DNA from: Agelas oroides
Lineage: Eukaryota > Porifera > Demospongiae > Agelasida > Agelasidae
Direction of reading: 5' to 3'
DNA length: 64,000 bases
Assembly: GCA_949130485.1 (NCBI GenBank)
Contig: OX422183.1
Span: 23,109,702 to 23,173,701, forward strand
Shown: positions 21,069-32,319 of the stretch, piece by piece
Layout: each line of letters opens with the position of its first letter
Numbering within the stretch: the first letter of the stretch is position 1
Notes under the pieces: model-generated
The model's input: only the letters and a program-made list of their open reading frames with translations
Database searches by the model: none
Told to the model about the DNA's origin: nothing
Made by a program: the position numbers and the translations under genes

Positions 21069-21405
21069 ACTAAGGCCCCAATTCGTTGATTATTAGTTTC
21101 TTATCGACTGCCCACATGGATTTTCTGTGATAGAATTTCTCACCATTATTTTACATTTGCACATGTTGATTTTAAACGAACAAACGATAGATGTCATGGA
21201 ACGTAATGCTAACAAATGTGTCTGTCTACTGCACAGCATCCAAAAGAACCCTTCGATGATGAGTGATGATCATCCTGCCATCATGCTTGTCAACTTCTTT
21301 CATGAGAAATATCTGTTGGCTGAATAATGGTAATACCCGCCCGCCTGCATTGTGCGCAGGGGAAGCACCTGATGAGGAGCTAAAAAGTAACGAATTGGGA
21401 CCTAA
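21069..21405. mobile_element. MITE with 18-bp TIRs
   Basis: AAGGCCCCAATTCGTTGATT near 21071 is matched inverted by GTAACGAATTGGGACCT near 21391-21407. It lies in the presumed first intron of MULE-1 and holds no gene. Confidence 0.6.
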
Positions 21406-21483
21406 TATGCAACAAATGATGGCCTAACACATATTTAGTGTATAGCTTAATGTTACGTTGCAAATAGATGGTAATACTACTGC

Positions 21484-21726
21484 CTATGCATTTTCAGACA
21501 GCACCTTTATGTTAGGTTTGTCATTCTCTTTTGATGTAGAACATGAAGATGGCTTTTCTGTTCTACGAATGCCAAATGTGGTGGTGGTGTCCTGCTTATG
21601 CAACTCAAGGACATTGTCTACATCTTGAACTATCCCTTCATAGTAGCAGCCATATTTCTTGAGTCCTGCAGCCCAGAGGGGTGCAGCGTCATCCATCCCT
21701 GTGGAGTTATAGGAATGATATTTCAT
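21484..21726 (-). pseudogene. Possible first exon of MULE-1
   Basis: An 80-codon minus-strand frame reads AAPLWAAGLKKYGCYYEGI and DTTTTFGIRRTEKPSSCSTS. It lies 600 bp upstream of the zinc-finger exon in the right orientation, and GT dinucleotides that could serve as donor are present near its end. No domain is recognised, so assignment to MULE-1 rests on position only. Confidence 0.3.
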
Positions 21727-22024
21727 GTTTTTGTTGTTTTGTTTTTTTACATTGATCAGTTTGTACTTTTACATATCAGTGTATGAATAAGGCCACAGAA
21801 CTATCATATTTGATTGGCATGCGTTAAAGCAGCTTTCACATACTTGCATATCGGGTCTGCAGTGGCTGAGTCAACCTGGAGAGTTCACAGATCTCGTCGA
21901 TTGTAATTTCGCGCCAATGCAGCGGTAAAGTTTTGCGCGCATGTGCTACGATGTCACGTGTGATATCCTGATAATCATGTGACGTCTGCCCTCAGAATCG
22001 GTGAACAAAGTGAATCCCGTCTGA

Positions 22025-22175
22025 AGCGACTCATTGGCTAAATGGTTAAGGGTTAGGGCTAGGGTTAGGGCTAAGGCCAGGGAATGCACTACCTCTTTTT
22101 TTTTTTCTCTGGTCTTACAAAATGTGATGAACATCTTTCTTAGTTAATGTGATGAACATCTTTCTTAGTTGCTTC
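22025..22175 (+). repeat. Telomere-like segment, direct copy of 12253-12400
   Basis: GGCTAAATGGTTAAGGGTTA, a degenerate TTAGGG/CTAGGG run, GGCCAGGGAATGCACTA and a T-run repeat the order seen at 12253-12345 in the same orientation. A 25-bp tandem duplication (AATGTGATGAACATCTTTCT...) follows at about 22117-22168. Confidence 0.65.
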
Positions 22176-22571
22176 GGTACTCTGAATATTTATTAACCAT
22201 TTTAAACTGGGTGAACTTAGTCTATCCCTAAGCACAACAGCTACGCGCGGATGGACATATATTCACAACCACTGGTAGCATCGCTTTGTTCACGCAAAAG
22301 TCTGGTGTAAAAAGGTCGATGCAAAGTTGATTTACAGATGCCTAGAATCTGTCATAATGGATTAGAGCTGTTTTTTTCGGTGCCATTTGCTGTAACCAGC
22401 CCCAAGTGTTATTTGAAGATATCTGGTAGTAGATTAGGACCTTCTCTTGCAAAGTGGAGCTGCATTTTCTGTGTTCCAACATGGCAAATCAGGGCCATAG
22501 CCATCAAATTTGGAGCGGTCAAGTTAGTGGTACGTGCGTAAGCATGCAACAGCTAGGGGGGTCTGGGGACA

Positions 22572-22628
22572 TGTCTGAAAATACTGAAATCATTTATTTG
22601 AAATAAATGATTTCAGTATTTTCAGACA
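22572..22628. repeat. 57-nt perfect palindrome
   Basis: TGTCTGAAAATACTGAAATC begins one 28-nt arm, and its exact inverse follows after a single central G at 22600. With no loop it is a cruciform-prone site or the scar of a foldback event. Confidence 0.9.
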
Positions 22629-23514
22629 AGTGGTACGAAGCTACGAAATAGACATATCTGGTGACATGACCTGCAGCATACAATGTGCTTGAAGTATATT
22701 TCTATGAAGCGAAGTACAGCACACAAAGAAGACCAATTTAAACTGGGTTGCAGGTGCTAGTTACAAATTCATTCATTGGTAAAATAGGTAGCACCCAATG
22801 TCAAGTATGCATGTGCATGCCAAGCAGGAAAGCAAATGACAAGAAATTTAGGCAAGACTATATCTTGCATCCAATTGCCAGGCTCCTCGAACCCCATCAA
22901 TAAATGTTTTAATGAGTACCAGTCAGATCAGTACACTAGTTGAAGACAGTAAATTGAGTAATGCTGAAAAGGAGGAAGTTGAAGGACCGGATCACACATT
23001 TTGTTTGTGAGAAGGAGTGACGCAGATGACACGACACGACTTTTCTATACATTTTATAGTAGCCTATCAACTAGATAGCTACATACAGTAAGCTAATGTA
23101 CTAATTCACATCTAGATCTTCTCATCTGCATATGCATGTCTAACAGTGGTGCTGTTCATCATAGCAAGGTATGCATGGGACACGATGTATCTCCACTTGT
23201 GGTAATTAATCACATCAACCAACTTCATTTGCTGTAACCCATAGCTATCGCGTTAAAACTTTGTACCCGGCTTTTACACTCATTGGTCTATATATATGAC
23301 AATGGGAAGAGTTACCGTGTTCCGCACCTACACAGCCCAGGGCAACTCAAAATACATCGTACACAAACTCCAGCAAAATGGGCCATGACAACAAACACCG
23401 CCTTTATCATCCAAACGGTGCTTTTCGAAGCTCCATATTGCCCAGCATCACTTTATTACATCAATGCACAGCACGAAAAAAGCTTACCTTTTACACATAA
23501 CCTTGCTTCAGAAC
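22629..23514. other. No gene recognised
   Basis: AT-rich sequence with only short ORFs lacking recognisable domains. Confidence 0.45.
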
Positions 23515-23842
23515 CAGTGGCGTAGCCAGGCTGGGGCACATGCCCTAGCAACTAGGGGCCATGCCCCACCACCAGTGCAGGTATGCATGCGAATTATCGG
23601 CGCTGATAGTATCGTTGTAGATCGCGAATCAGGCGCTAAACTGTCTTGAAATCGAACGGCGCAATATCGCTTTGTATAATCCACAGAATTACGAGTTTCG
23701 TACGCGAGTTTGCCTGGGAGGCTGTGTGAAAATTCTTAAATGTTCCCTAAATACTTCTGCACTTTGCGCACAAGTTCGTACAAACATATATAGTGTGCCC
23801 ATGCTGTACCCTAGCATCCGCGATGTCCTGGCTACGCCACTG
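23515..23842. mobile_element. hAT-like MITE (328 bp)
   Basis: CAGTGGCGTAGCCAGGCTGG opens the element and CCTGGCTACGCCACTG closes it, a 16-bp inverted repeat of the type common in hAT-derived MITEs. The 8 bp on each side (TTCAGAAC and CAAAGAAC) agree at 6 of 8 positions, a decayed target duplication at best. No coding capacity. Confidence 0.65.
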
Positions 23843-24080
23843 CAAAGAACTGGCTGAAGTGCTCTGTGTCGGCATTGTTCACACTACTTCCGCTACCCGA
23901 TTTAAATTACGTCATCTGCGGATAAAATCGCGGAAATACGTACGCTGGCGATTCCGCTGGACGCAGGTATTAAAAACGAAGTGGCTAGAGGACCGGTACC
24001 GGTTCCGAAAATTGAGGGCTTAGAGAGCCGGTTAGATCACGTGAGTGATAAATTTACGAATTACGGTGCGTGTGCAGTTA

Positions 24081-24120
24081 ATGGATCATGGTCCATGGAT
24101 CATGGTCCATGGATCATGGA
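24081..24120 (+). repeat. Tandem ATGGATCATGGTCC repeat
   Basis: Nearly three copies of a 14-bp unit, itself rich in GATC and CCATGG palindromes, lie directly at the presumed start codon of the MULE-2 gene. The chosen Met at 24116 is the last in-frame ATG before the conserved region; earlier ATGs in the repeat are possible starts. Confidence 0.6.
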
Positions 24121-24418
24121 GTCGACGCAAACAGCAGCGTCTGCCGTCTCATTTTCACTTGGGGAGCGTTTCCGGTTGTTTGGAGAGTTAGAAGACAAGC
24201 TAAGGCGATATGAAGAGTCGACATTCACGAAGTTTTGGAAAAGAGACTGCAGAACAGTGGAAGCCGCCAGGAGACGCATGGACAGACCGCTAGCTGATTG
24301 TATCACGTACTATGAGGTCACCTACCGCTGTATTCATGGAGGAAGAAAGTTTAAAGCACGAGGGGAAGGCAAGCGTGCAATTATGATACATGATGATGTA
24401 CAAGGGGTAGTCACTTAC

Positions 24419-24677
24419 ATGTCCCCTGTAGAAGCGTTTGCGACCACGATCAAGTTTTTTGATCGGCAAAAAGTGTGCTTGATCGCTTGATCGGTCCCTT
24501 CTGAGGCTCTTGATTGCTTGATTTCCAGGGGTCAAAGGTCACATTGCAGCCGCGCGTTCTTGATTGTTGATTTTAGCAGTTGGGAGGTCACCTTGATCCC
24601 TTGATCGGTCCCCCAAAAGGACTTTGATCGCTTGATTCAATTTTGATCCCGGTCGCAAACACTTCTACACGGGACAT
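24419..24677. mobile_element. MITE with 27-bp TIRs and GATCAAG repeats
   Basis: ATGTCCCCTGTAGAAGCGTT is mirrored at the right end by AACACTTCTACACGGGACAT. TTGATC-type heptamers repeat inside on both strands. It sits in the first intron of MULE-2. Confidence 0.7.
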
Positions 24678-27009
24678 ACAAGTGATTATATATATACCCC
24701 TTGATGTACAAGGTGTGACTTACCAGGGCTAATAATTATGTGATTTTTGAACTTAAATCCCGTCAAAGTTTTAGAACCTGCCCAGTACAATAATACTCCA
24801 CGTGGGTGTATGTTGTTACTAGTAGATGGTGTCTGGGGGAAGGTGATAGATTAGGCACTATACACATGCTCTTGTTGTTGAAGTTACATGTACCACTCAC
24901 ACATTGATTCTCTATTCTCCAACTAAGGACCTTTCGGAAAGACTGCCCGGCTGAGCTTGCATTGCGGGCCTCAGAAGATGGTCAGGCTTTAGTTGTGAGA
25001 GCTTTCAATGACAGTCATAACCATCAGATAAGCAGGGTAAGTTTATCCCTGAAGTATGATGGCTAGAAATAAGTGCATGCACACAGAGAATAAAGAGGTT
25101 TGCCAAAGCCATTCTTAAGAATGAATTTTTAGCTGCTCGTTGGAGCAGGAGCAAATATTAAGCACAAGCAGGGACAGAGTAGGAGCAAAAAGCATACACA
25201 TTACTCCAATACACACACACAGTCAGATTTGTTTACTTACACAATAAATTTCAAGAAGTTAAGTGTATTTGATCTTCTCGCTGCTATGTACTCCCTTCCC
25301 TGGTTTGCTTTAATTAGACCTTCATAGCTTTCGCTATTAGCTAAGTGTACTGGTTTGGGAGAATGATGCAGCACTTTATGTTTGTGGTGCAATAACGCAT
25401 ATATATTGACCTTGTTAATTAGGAACTCTTCAAGCAACTACCTCACCAAAGGAAGCTGAGTGCAGATGAGGAAGCCGAGGCTGCAACGTTGCTAAGCGTG
25501 AAGGCAAACAAGAAAATGGTTCAGGACAAGATGGCTGATATGACGGGGAAGGTGATTCTTTTGAAGGACCTAAGCAACTGAAGTGACAAGATGAAAGCTG
25601 GGAGAACGAGAAATGATTTGGAGGCTGCTGTGAAAGTACTGACAGATAAACATGGTGAGTACATGTATGTATATGTGCATACAGTCATTCTCCCACCCCC
25701 TCCACTCCCCTTGTTCCCTCATCTTCCCAAGTCCAAAATTAGTCTGGGTGCAAGTGATTAAGCCATTACATACACATCGTAATGGTCAGTCAATCACACA
25801 CTAGACTGTTGTTAGTTACTTGGATTTGTTCCTGAATCCCAGACCTCATTGTTGGCTTCCTTATTTAGGTGCATGTGTGACTATCCTGGTCAACAGTGAC
25901 AATGATTTACACGGGATCTTCTTTCAGGATGAAGGAATGAAGCAGGCATTTGCAGCTTACCCAGAACTGTTGTGCATTGATGCCACATACAAGCTCCTTG
26001 AGCTGTGCCTCCCTCTGTATGTTATGCTTGCAGAAGATGGCAATGGGCAGAGTGAGATTGTCTGTGCTTTCTTGCTGCTGGAAGAGACAGAATCTTCACT
26101 CAAGACGGTTGCTGGCCTCTTCAAGGAGCAGAATCCGGCTTGGGAATCTGTACGCGTCCTGATGGCAGACAAGGATATTACAGAACGGGAAATGCTGGCG
26201 AGCAGCTTCCCAGGTGCTGAGCTTTTGATTTGTCTTTATCATACGTTCCGTTCATTTCGACGCGAAATTTTAAGTGAAAAGATGGGCATTACGTCTGGAC
26301 AACGCAACATGTGCCTTGAGAGTTTGCAGCAGATGGCATATGCCCCAAGTGAGCAGAAGTACATGGAGCTGTACTCGCAGTTCAAAAGTTGTGCTCCCTC
26401 TACTGTGGTTGAGTACTTCAATCAAAATTGGCACCCAATCAGGAAGCAGTGGACAATGGGCATGAAGTATAGCACAGGCAACTTTTTAAATGGCACTAAC
26501 AATAGGTTAGAATCGCTCAATGCCAAGCTGAAGTCCGTCATTTCTCGCTACCCTTCCTTGGAGGAGTTTGTAGACAAGTTCTTTCTTGTCTTGAGGGTTC
26601 TACGTTCAGAACATGATCATGCGGCAAGCCTCACTGCCCAAAAGGTACCTGTTGCTTTTCATAGCACAACGGATCCCAGCTCTATTAGCTATATGCAGCA
26701 TCTCACCCCTTATGCCTAGAAGTTCGTTGCTAAGCAAATGGCTTTGAAGACAAAAGTGCAGCTTGTGAATGATAGTAGCGAGCAATTCCATGTCGCATCT
26801 AGTGAAGGCTCTATATCAGTCAGTTCGAGCACATGTCAGTGCACATCTTGGCAATCGATGAGGCTTCCTTATGGGGCGCCATTTGTGTCAAAATTGCGTT
26901 TTTTCTGTTATTTATATATCCTGTACTTTATTTATGAATCCATTTCAGATTTATATATCAACTATTTGTTTATAACTCAGCTCTCTGTTTATATACCCCC
27001 TCATTATTT

Positions 27010-27470
27010 ATAAATCCAAAGTCCATATTTATAAATCCAGTGCTGTTTTTATAAACACAAAGTTCGTGTTTATAAATGCAAAGTTTGTGTTTATAAATCC
27101 ACCGCTCTATTTATAAATCCAGAGTTCATATTTATAAATCTGTGCCTGTATTTATAAATACAACGTTTGATTTATAAATACAAAGTTTGTGTTTATAAAT
27201 CTACTGCTTTATTTATGAACTCGTTGCTGTGTTTATAAATCCGGAGTTCGTATTTATAAATCCGGAGTTCGTATTTATAAATCTGGAGTTCGTATTTATA
27301 AACACGGGGTCCGTATTTATAAACCGGGGGTCCGTATTTATAAATCGGGAGTTTGTATTTATAAATCTGGAGTTCGTATTTATAAATCGGGAGTTCGTAT
27401 TTATAAATCGGGAGTTCGTATTTATAAATCGGGAGCGTATTTATAAATCCAAAGTGATTACGTCATCTTA
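27010..27470 (+). repeat. TTTATAAATCC minisatellite (left TIR arm)
   Basis: More than 20 units of about 19-20 bp with the theme TTTATAAATCCGGAGTTCG. The inverted right arm at 29325-29770 has fewer units, so the arms differ in length by unit loss or gain. ORFs of the type FVFINPEFVFIN are by-products of the repeat. Confidence 0.85.
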
Positions 27471-28702
27471 TTAAGTATTCATAAGACACTTTGTTTGACC
27501 CTTTGTGCTGGCGATGTCTGACTGTGCTACTATCTATATGTGACTTGCAAGATAGTCATACAGCTCTCTCTAAGGTAATCAGTGGAGATTTGCAAGTGTA
27601 CAGATGCATCATAACCAATAACTTGACATGAGACTGAACAGGGTTCCAAACTGAATTCCTCTGCAGAGTAAAAGCTTTCTTCATCCTGGGTAAGAGTGGT
27701 ACATAGATTACACAGGTTTGGTTGGTGACGTGCCTTGGTTAGTGACATGGTGACTCTGATTCGCTCAGAGGTCACTTCACAAAGGAAAGGTGAGATAATT
27801 AACTCACTTCAGAGTAAATTTCAGCATAAGTTGCAATGTCAGTTTCCAGATGTATGCCAATTTTACAAGGACTACTTTTCCGCTATGTCTAACAACTGCT
27901 ACATATCTATAGTCTTGTTCCCAGATTGAAACACCAAATTTTACAAAGGTTGCCCAGGCCAACAGAAAATAGGGTCTGGACACTCACTACGAAAACCATA
28001 GTCAGCAGAAGACACTTGAGATTGGGGGGCACATGACTACATGCATCTGGGAGCATGCTCCAGGAAAGTCTTCAGAGTTATCCCTGAAATCGCTTCTGAG
28101 GCCATTGTGGGATCAAATCTTGCAACTAGTTTGACGAGAGTGTCTTTGTGGCACTAGCCTATACCGTGCTAGTATCTTGGGGCATTGGGACGATCATGAA
28201 CGCCTAATCATGCACCTGTCGCATGCACCTGACCTGGTGCAGGTACGATTTTGTGGGGACACGCACCACCACTGCCCCCCTTGTCCCGCTGCATATGAAA
28301 CAGTGGCTTATATGACTGGCCAGTAATAGGGTCGAGTGCTTGCACTGTATCCAAATTACTGTATCCAAATTTGGATACAGTGCTGCAAGCACTCAATCCT
28401 GCAAGATAGCCATACATCAACAGCATTGAGTCCTGTGAGACAATTGTCTGGTATGAAATGTCTGAGTTTGACTTTGAGGCCATCATGTTCTGTGTGGACA
28501 ATGATGAGGAAGGGATGAAGGCACTTACTTAAATGTCTTGAGGCTAGGGGGAAGGCATCATTTCAATGCAAGAAATCAACACAAAAATTGGTGTGATGGA
28601 GATAGATTTTCTTTCTAGATTCCAGGAAAACTGTACATGTGCAAACAGTGGGCGTCAGGTTCCCTCCTTTAATTCTCTGCCACCACAAGAGCCTAGGATC
28701 AA

Positions 28703-28857
28703 ACCTATCCCTCCCTGGAGAGTGGTCATTAAGTTAGACCACGCCTTAGGGAGGGATTTAACTATTATATAACCTGTTCCCTAGGGAATCACTGTAGAAG
28801 AGAGATAGGAGCAACATTGCAATATGTTGCCTAGGTAATAGGTTTATTACCAACACT
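28703..28857. mobile_element. Second copy of the foldback plus MITE pair (empty site)
   Basis: A short foldback (TCCCTCCCTGG...TTAGGGAGGGA) is followed by TATAACCTGTTCCCTAGGGA, AGAAGAGAGATAGGAGCAAC and TATGTTGCCTAGGTAA. It matches the sequence around 15640-15711/19443-19475 without the pogo-like insertion; the TA at 28823-28824 corresponds to the target site. Confidence 0.75.
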
Positions 28858-30422
28858 TCTTTTCTTCTGCAGAAAACCATGGTCACCTAAATGGAGATGT
28901 AAACTTTTGTCTATGTAATTTTTAGTAGCTATGTTTGCAGGGTAGGCTTTCTTGATAACCCATGTAGATAAGCCTCTGAGCAAGTCCTGTACAGTCACCT
29001 GGCTGTGGAGATACAACCTTCATCAATGTCAACAACCAAACCTTTGTAATGTATGTACCACTCCTACCCATGATGAAGAATGCTTATATATACTCTGCAG
29101 AAGAATTCAGTTTGGAACCCTGTTCAGTCTCATGTCAAGTTATTGGTTATGATGCATCTGTACACTTGCAAAAAATCTCCACTGATTACCTTAGAGAGAG
29201 CTGTATGACTATCTTGCAAGTCACATATAGATAGTAGCAGAGCACGAGTCAGACATCGCCAGCACAAAGGGTCAAACAAAGTGTCTTATGAATACTTAAT
29301 AAGATGACGTAATCGCTTTGGATTTATAAATACGCTCCCGATTTATAAATACGAACTCCCGATTTATAAATACGAACTCCCGATTTATAAATACAGACCC
29401 CCGGTTTATAAATATGGACCCCGTGTTTATAAATACGAACTCCAGATTTATAAATACGAACTCCGGATTTATAAACACAGCAATGAGTTCATAAATAAAG
29501 CAGTAGATTTATAAACACAAACTTTGTATTTATAAATACAGGCACAGATTTATAAATATGAACTCTGGATTTATAAATAGAGCGGTGGATTTATAAACAC
29601 AAACTTTGCATTTATAAACACGAACTTTGTGTTTATAAAAACAGCACTGGATTTATAAATATGGACTTTGGATTTATAAATAATGAGGGGGTATATAAAC
29701 AGAGAGCTGAGTTATAAACAAATAGTTGATATATAAATCTGAAATGGATTTATAAATAAAGTACAGGATATATAAATAACAGAAAAAACACAATTTTGAC
29801 ACAAATGGCACCCCATACTTCCTTGCTGTCACATTTTGGCTGTGCGAACAAGCCTAGGCTTGGATTTTTTTGATCAAGCTGTTTGCGATAGGAGGTGGTC
29901 TATGGACTACTACTGCTTGAGTCAGAGGGTGTTTTTGGCTAATGTGGACGGAAGTACAACTCAAGTTTCTGTTGTCAACCTTCCTACATCTAAGAAGAAG
30001 CCACTTTCTTAGGTGCGATAACTTACTGGTGACTAATTTGGATTTCCCAAACCATTGCCTCTACATGTACCTCCTGCAGTTTGAGAAGTTCCGACGTGTA
30101 TCTAAGATCACTACCAAACTAGCTTCGCTAGCGTCTGAAGTATCAGGTGCTTCATTTAGTAGTCGGTGTGACCTGCTGGAGCAGTTGTCCTGTTTGTGGG
30201 AACATGGAAAGAAGGCTGCAGTGATCGAAGGTACAGAATCTTGGGCATGAATGTAACTGTGATAATAGTATGTTGTTGTTTGGGTGTGTGTACAGGAATT
30301 GACTCTGATGAATCAGAGGTGGAAAGTGAAGAAGGTAGCGCTGCCTGAGTATGATCACTACATGTACATTTATGTGACAACCTATAGCTTTGTGCTGAAA
30401 ACAATGATTTCTTTCTTTTTAG

Positions 30423-31120
30423 AAATGGATGCTACTTTAATAAGCACAAAGGCGCCTTCTCCGTCCCTCCTGCAAAAGGGTGTGAGTGAGGTAAGGGTGT
30501 GTGTATGTACATATGTGTGTAGGTGTATGTGTATGTAGTCATTGCATTTGTGTGTAGATTTGACATGTCTTGGATATGTGCACAATTCTCTCATGTAGGT
30601 TGGCACAAAGGAGCCATCTCCATCCCTCCTCCAGAAGGGTGTGAGTGAGGTAGGGGTGTATGTACTTACATTGTTGTGTGGTTGTCTGTTTGTGTGAAGA
30701 TGTATTTAGTGCTTGCGTCTGTGTGTTCATTTGGCATGTCATAATTGCCTACACCTCTCATGTAGGGTGGCACCGAGGAGCAGTCTCCGTCCCTCCTGCA
30801 AAAGGGTGTGAGTGAGGTAAGGGTGTGTGTATGTACATATGTGTGTAGGTGTATGTGTATGTACATGTAGACTGATGTAGTCCTCAGGGCAGTTAAGGAC
30901 TGGGATGCCTGCACACACCACTTATCAAAACTGTCATGAGATTATTCACAGCTGCAAGTGATTATTCACAGTTGTGGTTATGTTAGATGATAGTCACCAG
31001 AAAGGAATGTACATGTAACTTCTGTGTGCTACATTTGTCATGGATGCCTACACTTTCTGTGGTGTAAGGTGGTACAAAGGCTCTACCTCCATCCCTCCTC
31101 CAGAAGCATGTTAATGTATT
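30423..31120 (+). repeat. Tandemly duplicated small exon in MULE-2
   Basis: Three successive exons (30423-30490, 30599-30649, 30765-30815) each end in PSPSLLQKGVSE or SPSLLQKGVSE followed by a GT donor. The second and third are exactly 51 nt and phase 0-0, so adding or skipping one keeps the frame. A fourth, degenerate copy (PSLLQK, no donor) is at about 31069-31120. The introns are also similar (TGTGTGTAGGTGTATGTGTA), so the unit is an exon plus its intron. Confidence 0.8.
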
Positions 31121-32319
31121 TGTAGTTGTGTGGTTACTAGGTCTAACTTTTTTGTGTTATCATGTATTTAGAGTGAGCGTGCCTTACGACTGGTCAGTAC
31201 AGAGAATATTTGTGGCATTGGAACAGGCAGTAGTGACCTGAGGGGTAAGCAGTGTTACTCATGAGCAAGCAGTGTATCTAAGGATGTTTGTGTGTTCATG
31301 CTTTAGGCATTTCAGTACCACCAATGCTGAAGAAACGAGGCAGGCCTAAAGGTCATGAGCTAACCGTGATAGGTCTCCTTGCAAAGAAGCAGAAGAAAGC
31401 CAGTGAAGTACACGCAAAACCCAAGCTACAACCCTTTCTCAAGCTGCATGCGTCCATAAAAGAAAAAGGTCTGTAACTGATTGCATGTGTGTATGTAGTC
31501 GATTTCAGTGTTTGTTTGTTTTCTCACTCACTGTAGTCATGCTGAAATGGTTTGTTGATGCCGAAGTTGCAGCTGGTGCTATTGAACACCCAAGGAAATT
31601 GATTGAAGAAGATGTGGAAGTAAGACCAGAACGACTTCCTGATGCAGTCCTGGATGAAAATGTAGACGTGAACTTGATTAGGAAGTTTTTTACCCACGAT
31701 GCTTGGTTGGTAGTGATGGATGTCGTTGGACAGAAGCGATCTAAGGCAGTGTATGTTTGCAAACACTGTTATCATGATCTAGATGAAGAACTATCTATTG
31801 TTTGTGATCACTGTCTCTCATGGCATCACTTGAAGTGTGTTGGATTGAAGCAGCCCCCTAAATCAAAGAATTGGTATTGTAGAGTTTGTCACAGTCACCC
31901 ACTTAGCTAAGTCATGTTACAAAGTGTAATTCCGATGTGCTGCTAAGGTTTCAGTTCACATCATAATGTTGTTCTTGGTCATAGTAGCTACATGTACCCA
32001 TGAGTGCTATACAACTTGCAACTGTTGCATGCGTTATGCTTCTGTAACCCGGCTGGACATCGCTATGCGATGGGCTGCTACGCGGAAAGCTAGGCCGACG
32101 GTCTATCCTTACTTGGAGCTCGATCTTGTTCCCACTACAGACTGGGAACGAAAGTGCAGTAGCTATTAGTAGTCTGGGAACGTCGAACGGAGGTGCGCGC
32201 GATCGAACTTAACCCTTTTCCAACCTGTCACGTGATCTAACCGGCTCTCAGCCCTCATATGCAATTTTCGGAACCGGTACCGGTCCTCTAGCCACTTCGT
32301 ATTGGGCTATTCCATTTAA

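Larger units (their letters stand above)
26870..29817. mobile_element. Long-TIR element inserted in the SWIM exon (2948 bp)
   Basis: The termini TATGGGGCGCCATTTGTGTC (left) and the inverted GACACAAATGGCACCCCATA (right) are flanked by CTTCCT on both sides (26864-26869, 29818-29823). The inverted arms are about 800-870 bp long. They contain arrays of about 20-bp TTTATAAATCC units, then a shared non-repetitive block (27480-27735 versus 29024-29280). Removing the element and one CTTCCT rejoins the SWIM codons in frame. TIRs starting TAT with 6-bp duplications recall the IS3EU group, but no transposase is present to confirm this. The core contains a further MITE at 28703-28857. Confidence 0.85.
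24116..31910 (+). pseudogene. MULE-2 transposase with SWIM, AT-hook and PHD finger
   Basis: A ZSWIM1/3-like gene. Exons as I read them: 24116-about 24410 (LGERFRLFGELEDKLRRYEE, VTYRCIHGG); 24928-25036 (TFRKDCPAELALRAS); 25423-25654; 25869 to beyond 26719, split by the insertion at 26870-29817 and resuming at 29818; 30080-30230; 30296-30334; 30423-30490; 30599-30649; 30765-30815; 31172-31244; 31307-31468; 31537-31910. The DDE core shows LLCIDATYKLLELCLPLYVM, VRVLMADKDITERE and NNRLESLNAKL. SWIM is CQCTSWQSMRLP before the insertion and CCHILAVR after it. Then come an AT-hook (KKRGRPKG) and a C4HC3 PHD finger (YVCKHCYHDL, VCDHCLSWHHLKC, YCRVCHSH). In-frame stops at 25579, 26717 and 30010, and the insertion, make it dead, while the later exons look clean. 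Confidence 0.75.
23978..32298 (+). mobile_element. MULE-2: Mutator-like transposon with TIRs (8.3 kb)
   Basis: GAAGTGGCTAGAGGACCGGT and about 50 further bases at the left end (23978-24047) recur inverted at 32232-32298 (continuing ACCGGTTCCGAAAATTG and AGAGCCGGTTAGATCACGTGA), with a small insertion in one arm. Inside lies one gene reading left to right (24116-31910). The 11 bp left of the element (GTATTAAAAAC) match 9 of 11 bases of the right flank once the satellite element at 32304-38667 and its 3-bp duplication are removed (GTATTACAAAA). Target duplications of 8-11 bp are usual for MULEs. Internal insertions: a MITE at 24419-24677 and a 2.9 kb element at 26870-29817. Confidence 0.8.

Noticed and set aside
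27229..27474. ORF of FVFINPEF repeats
   Set aside because: By-product of the TTTATAAATCC array in the TIR arm.
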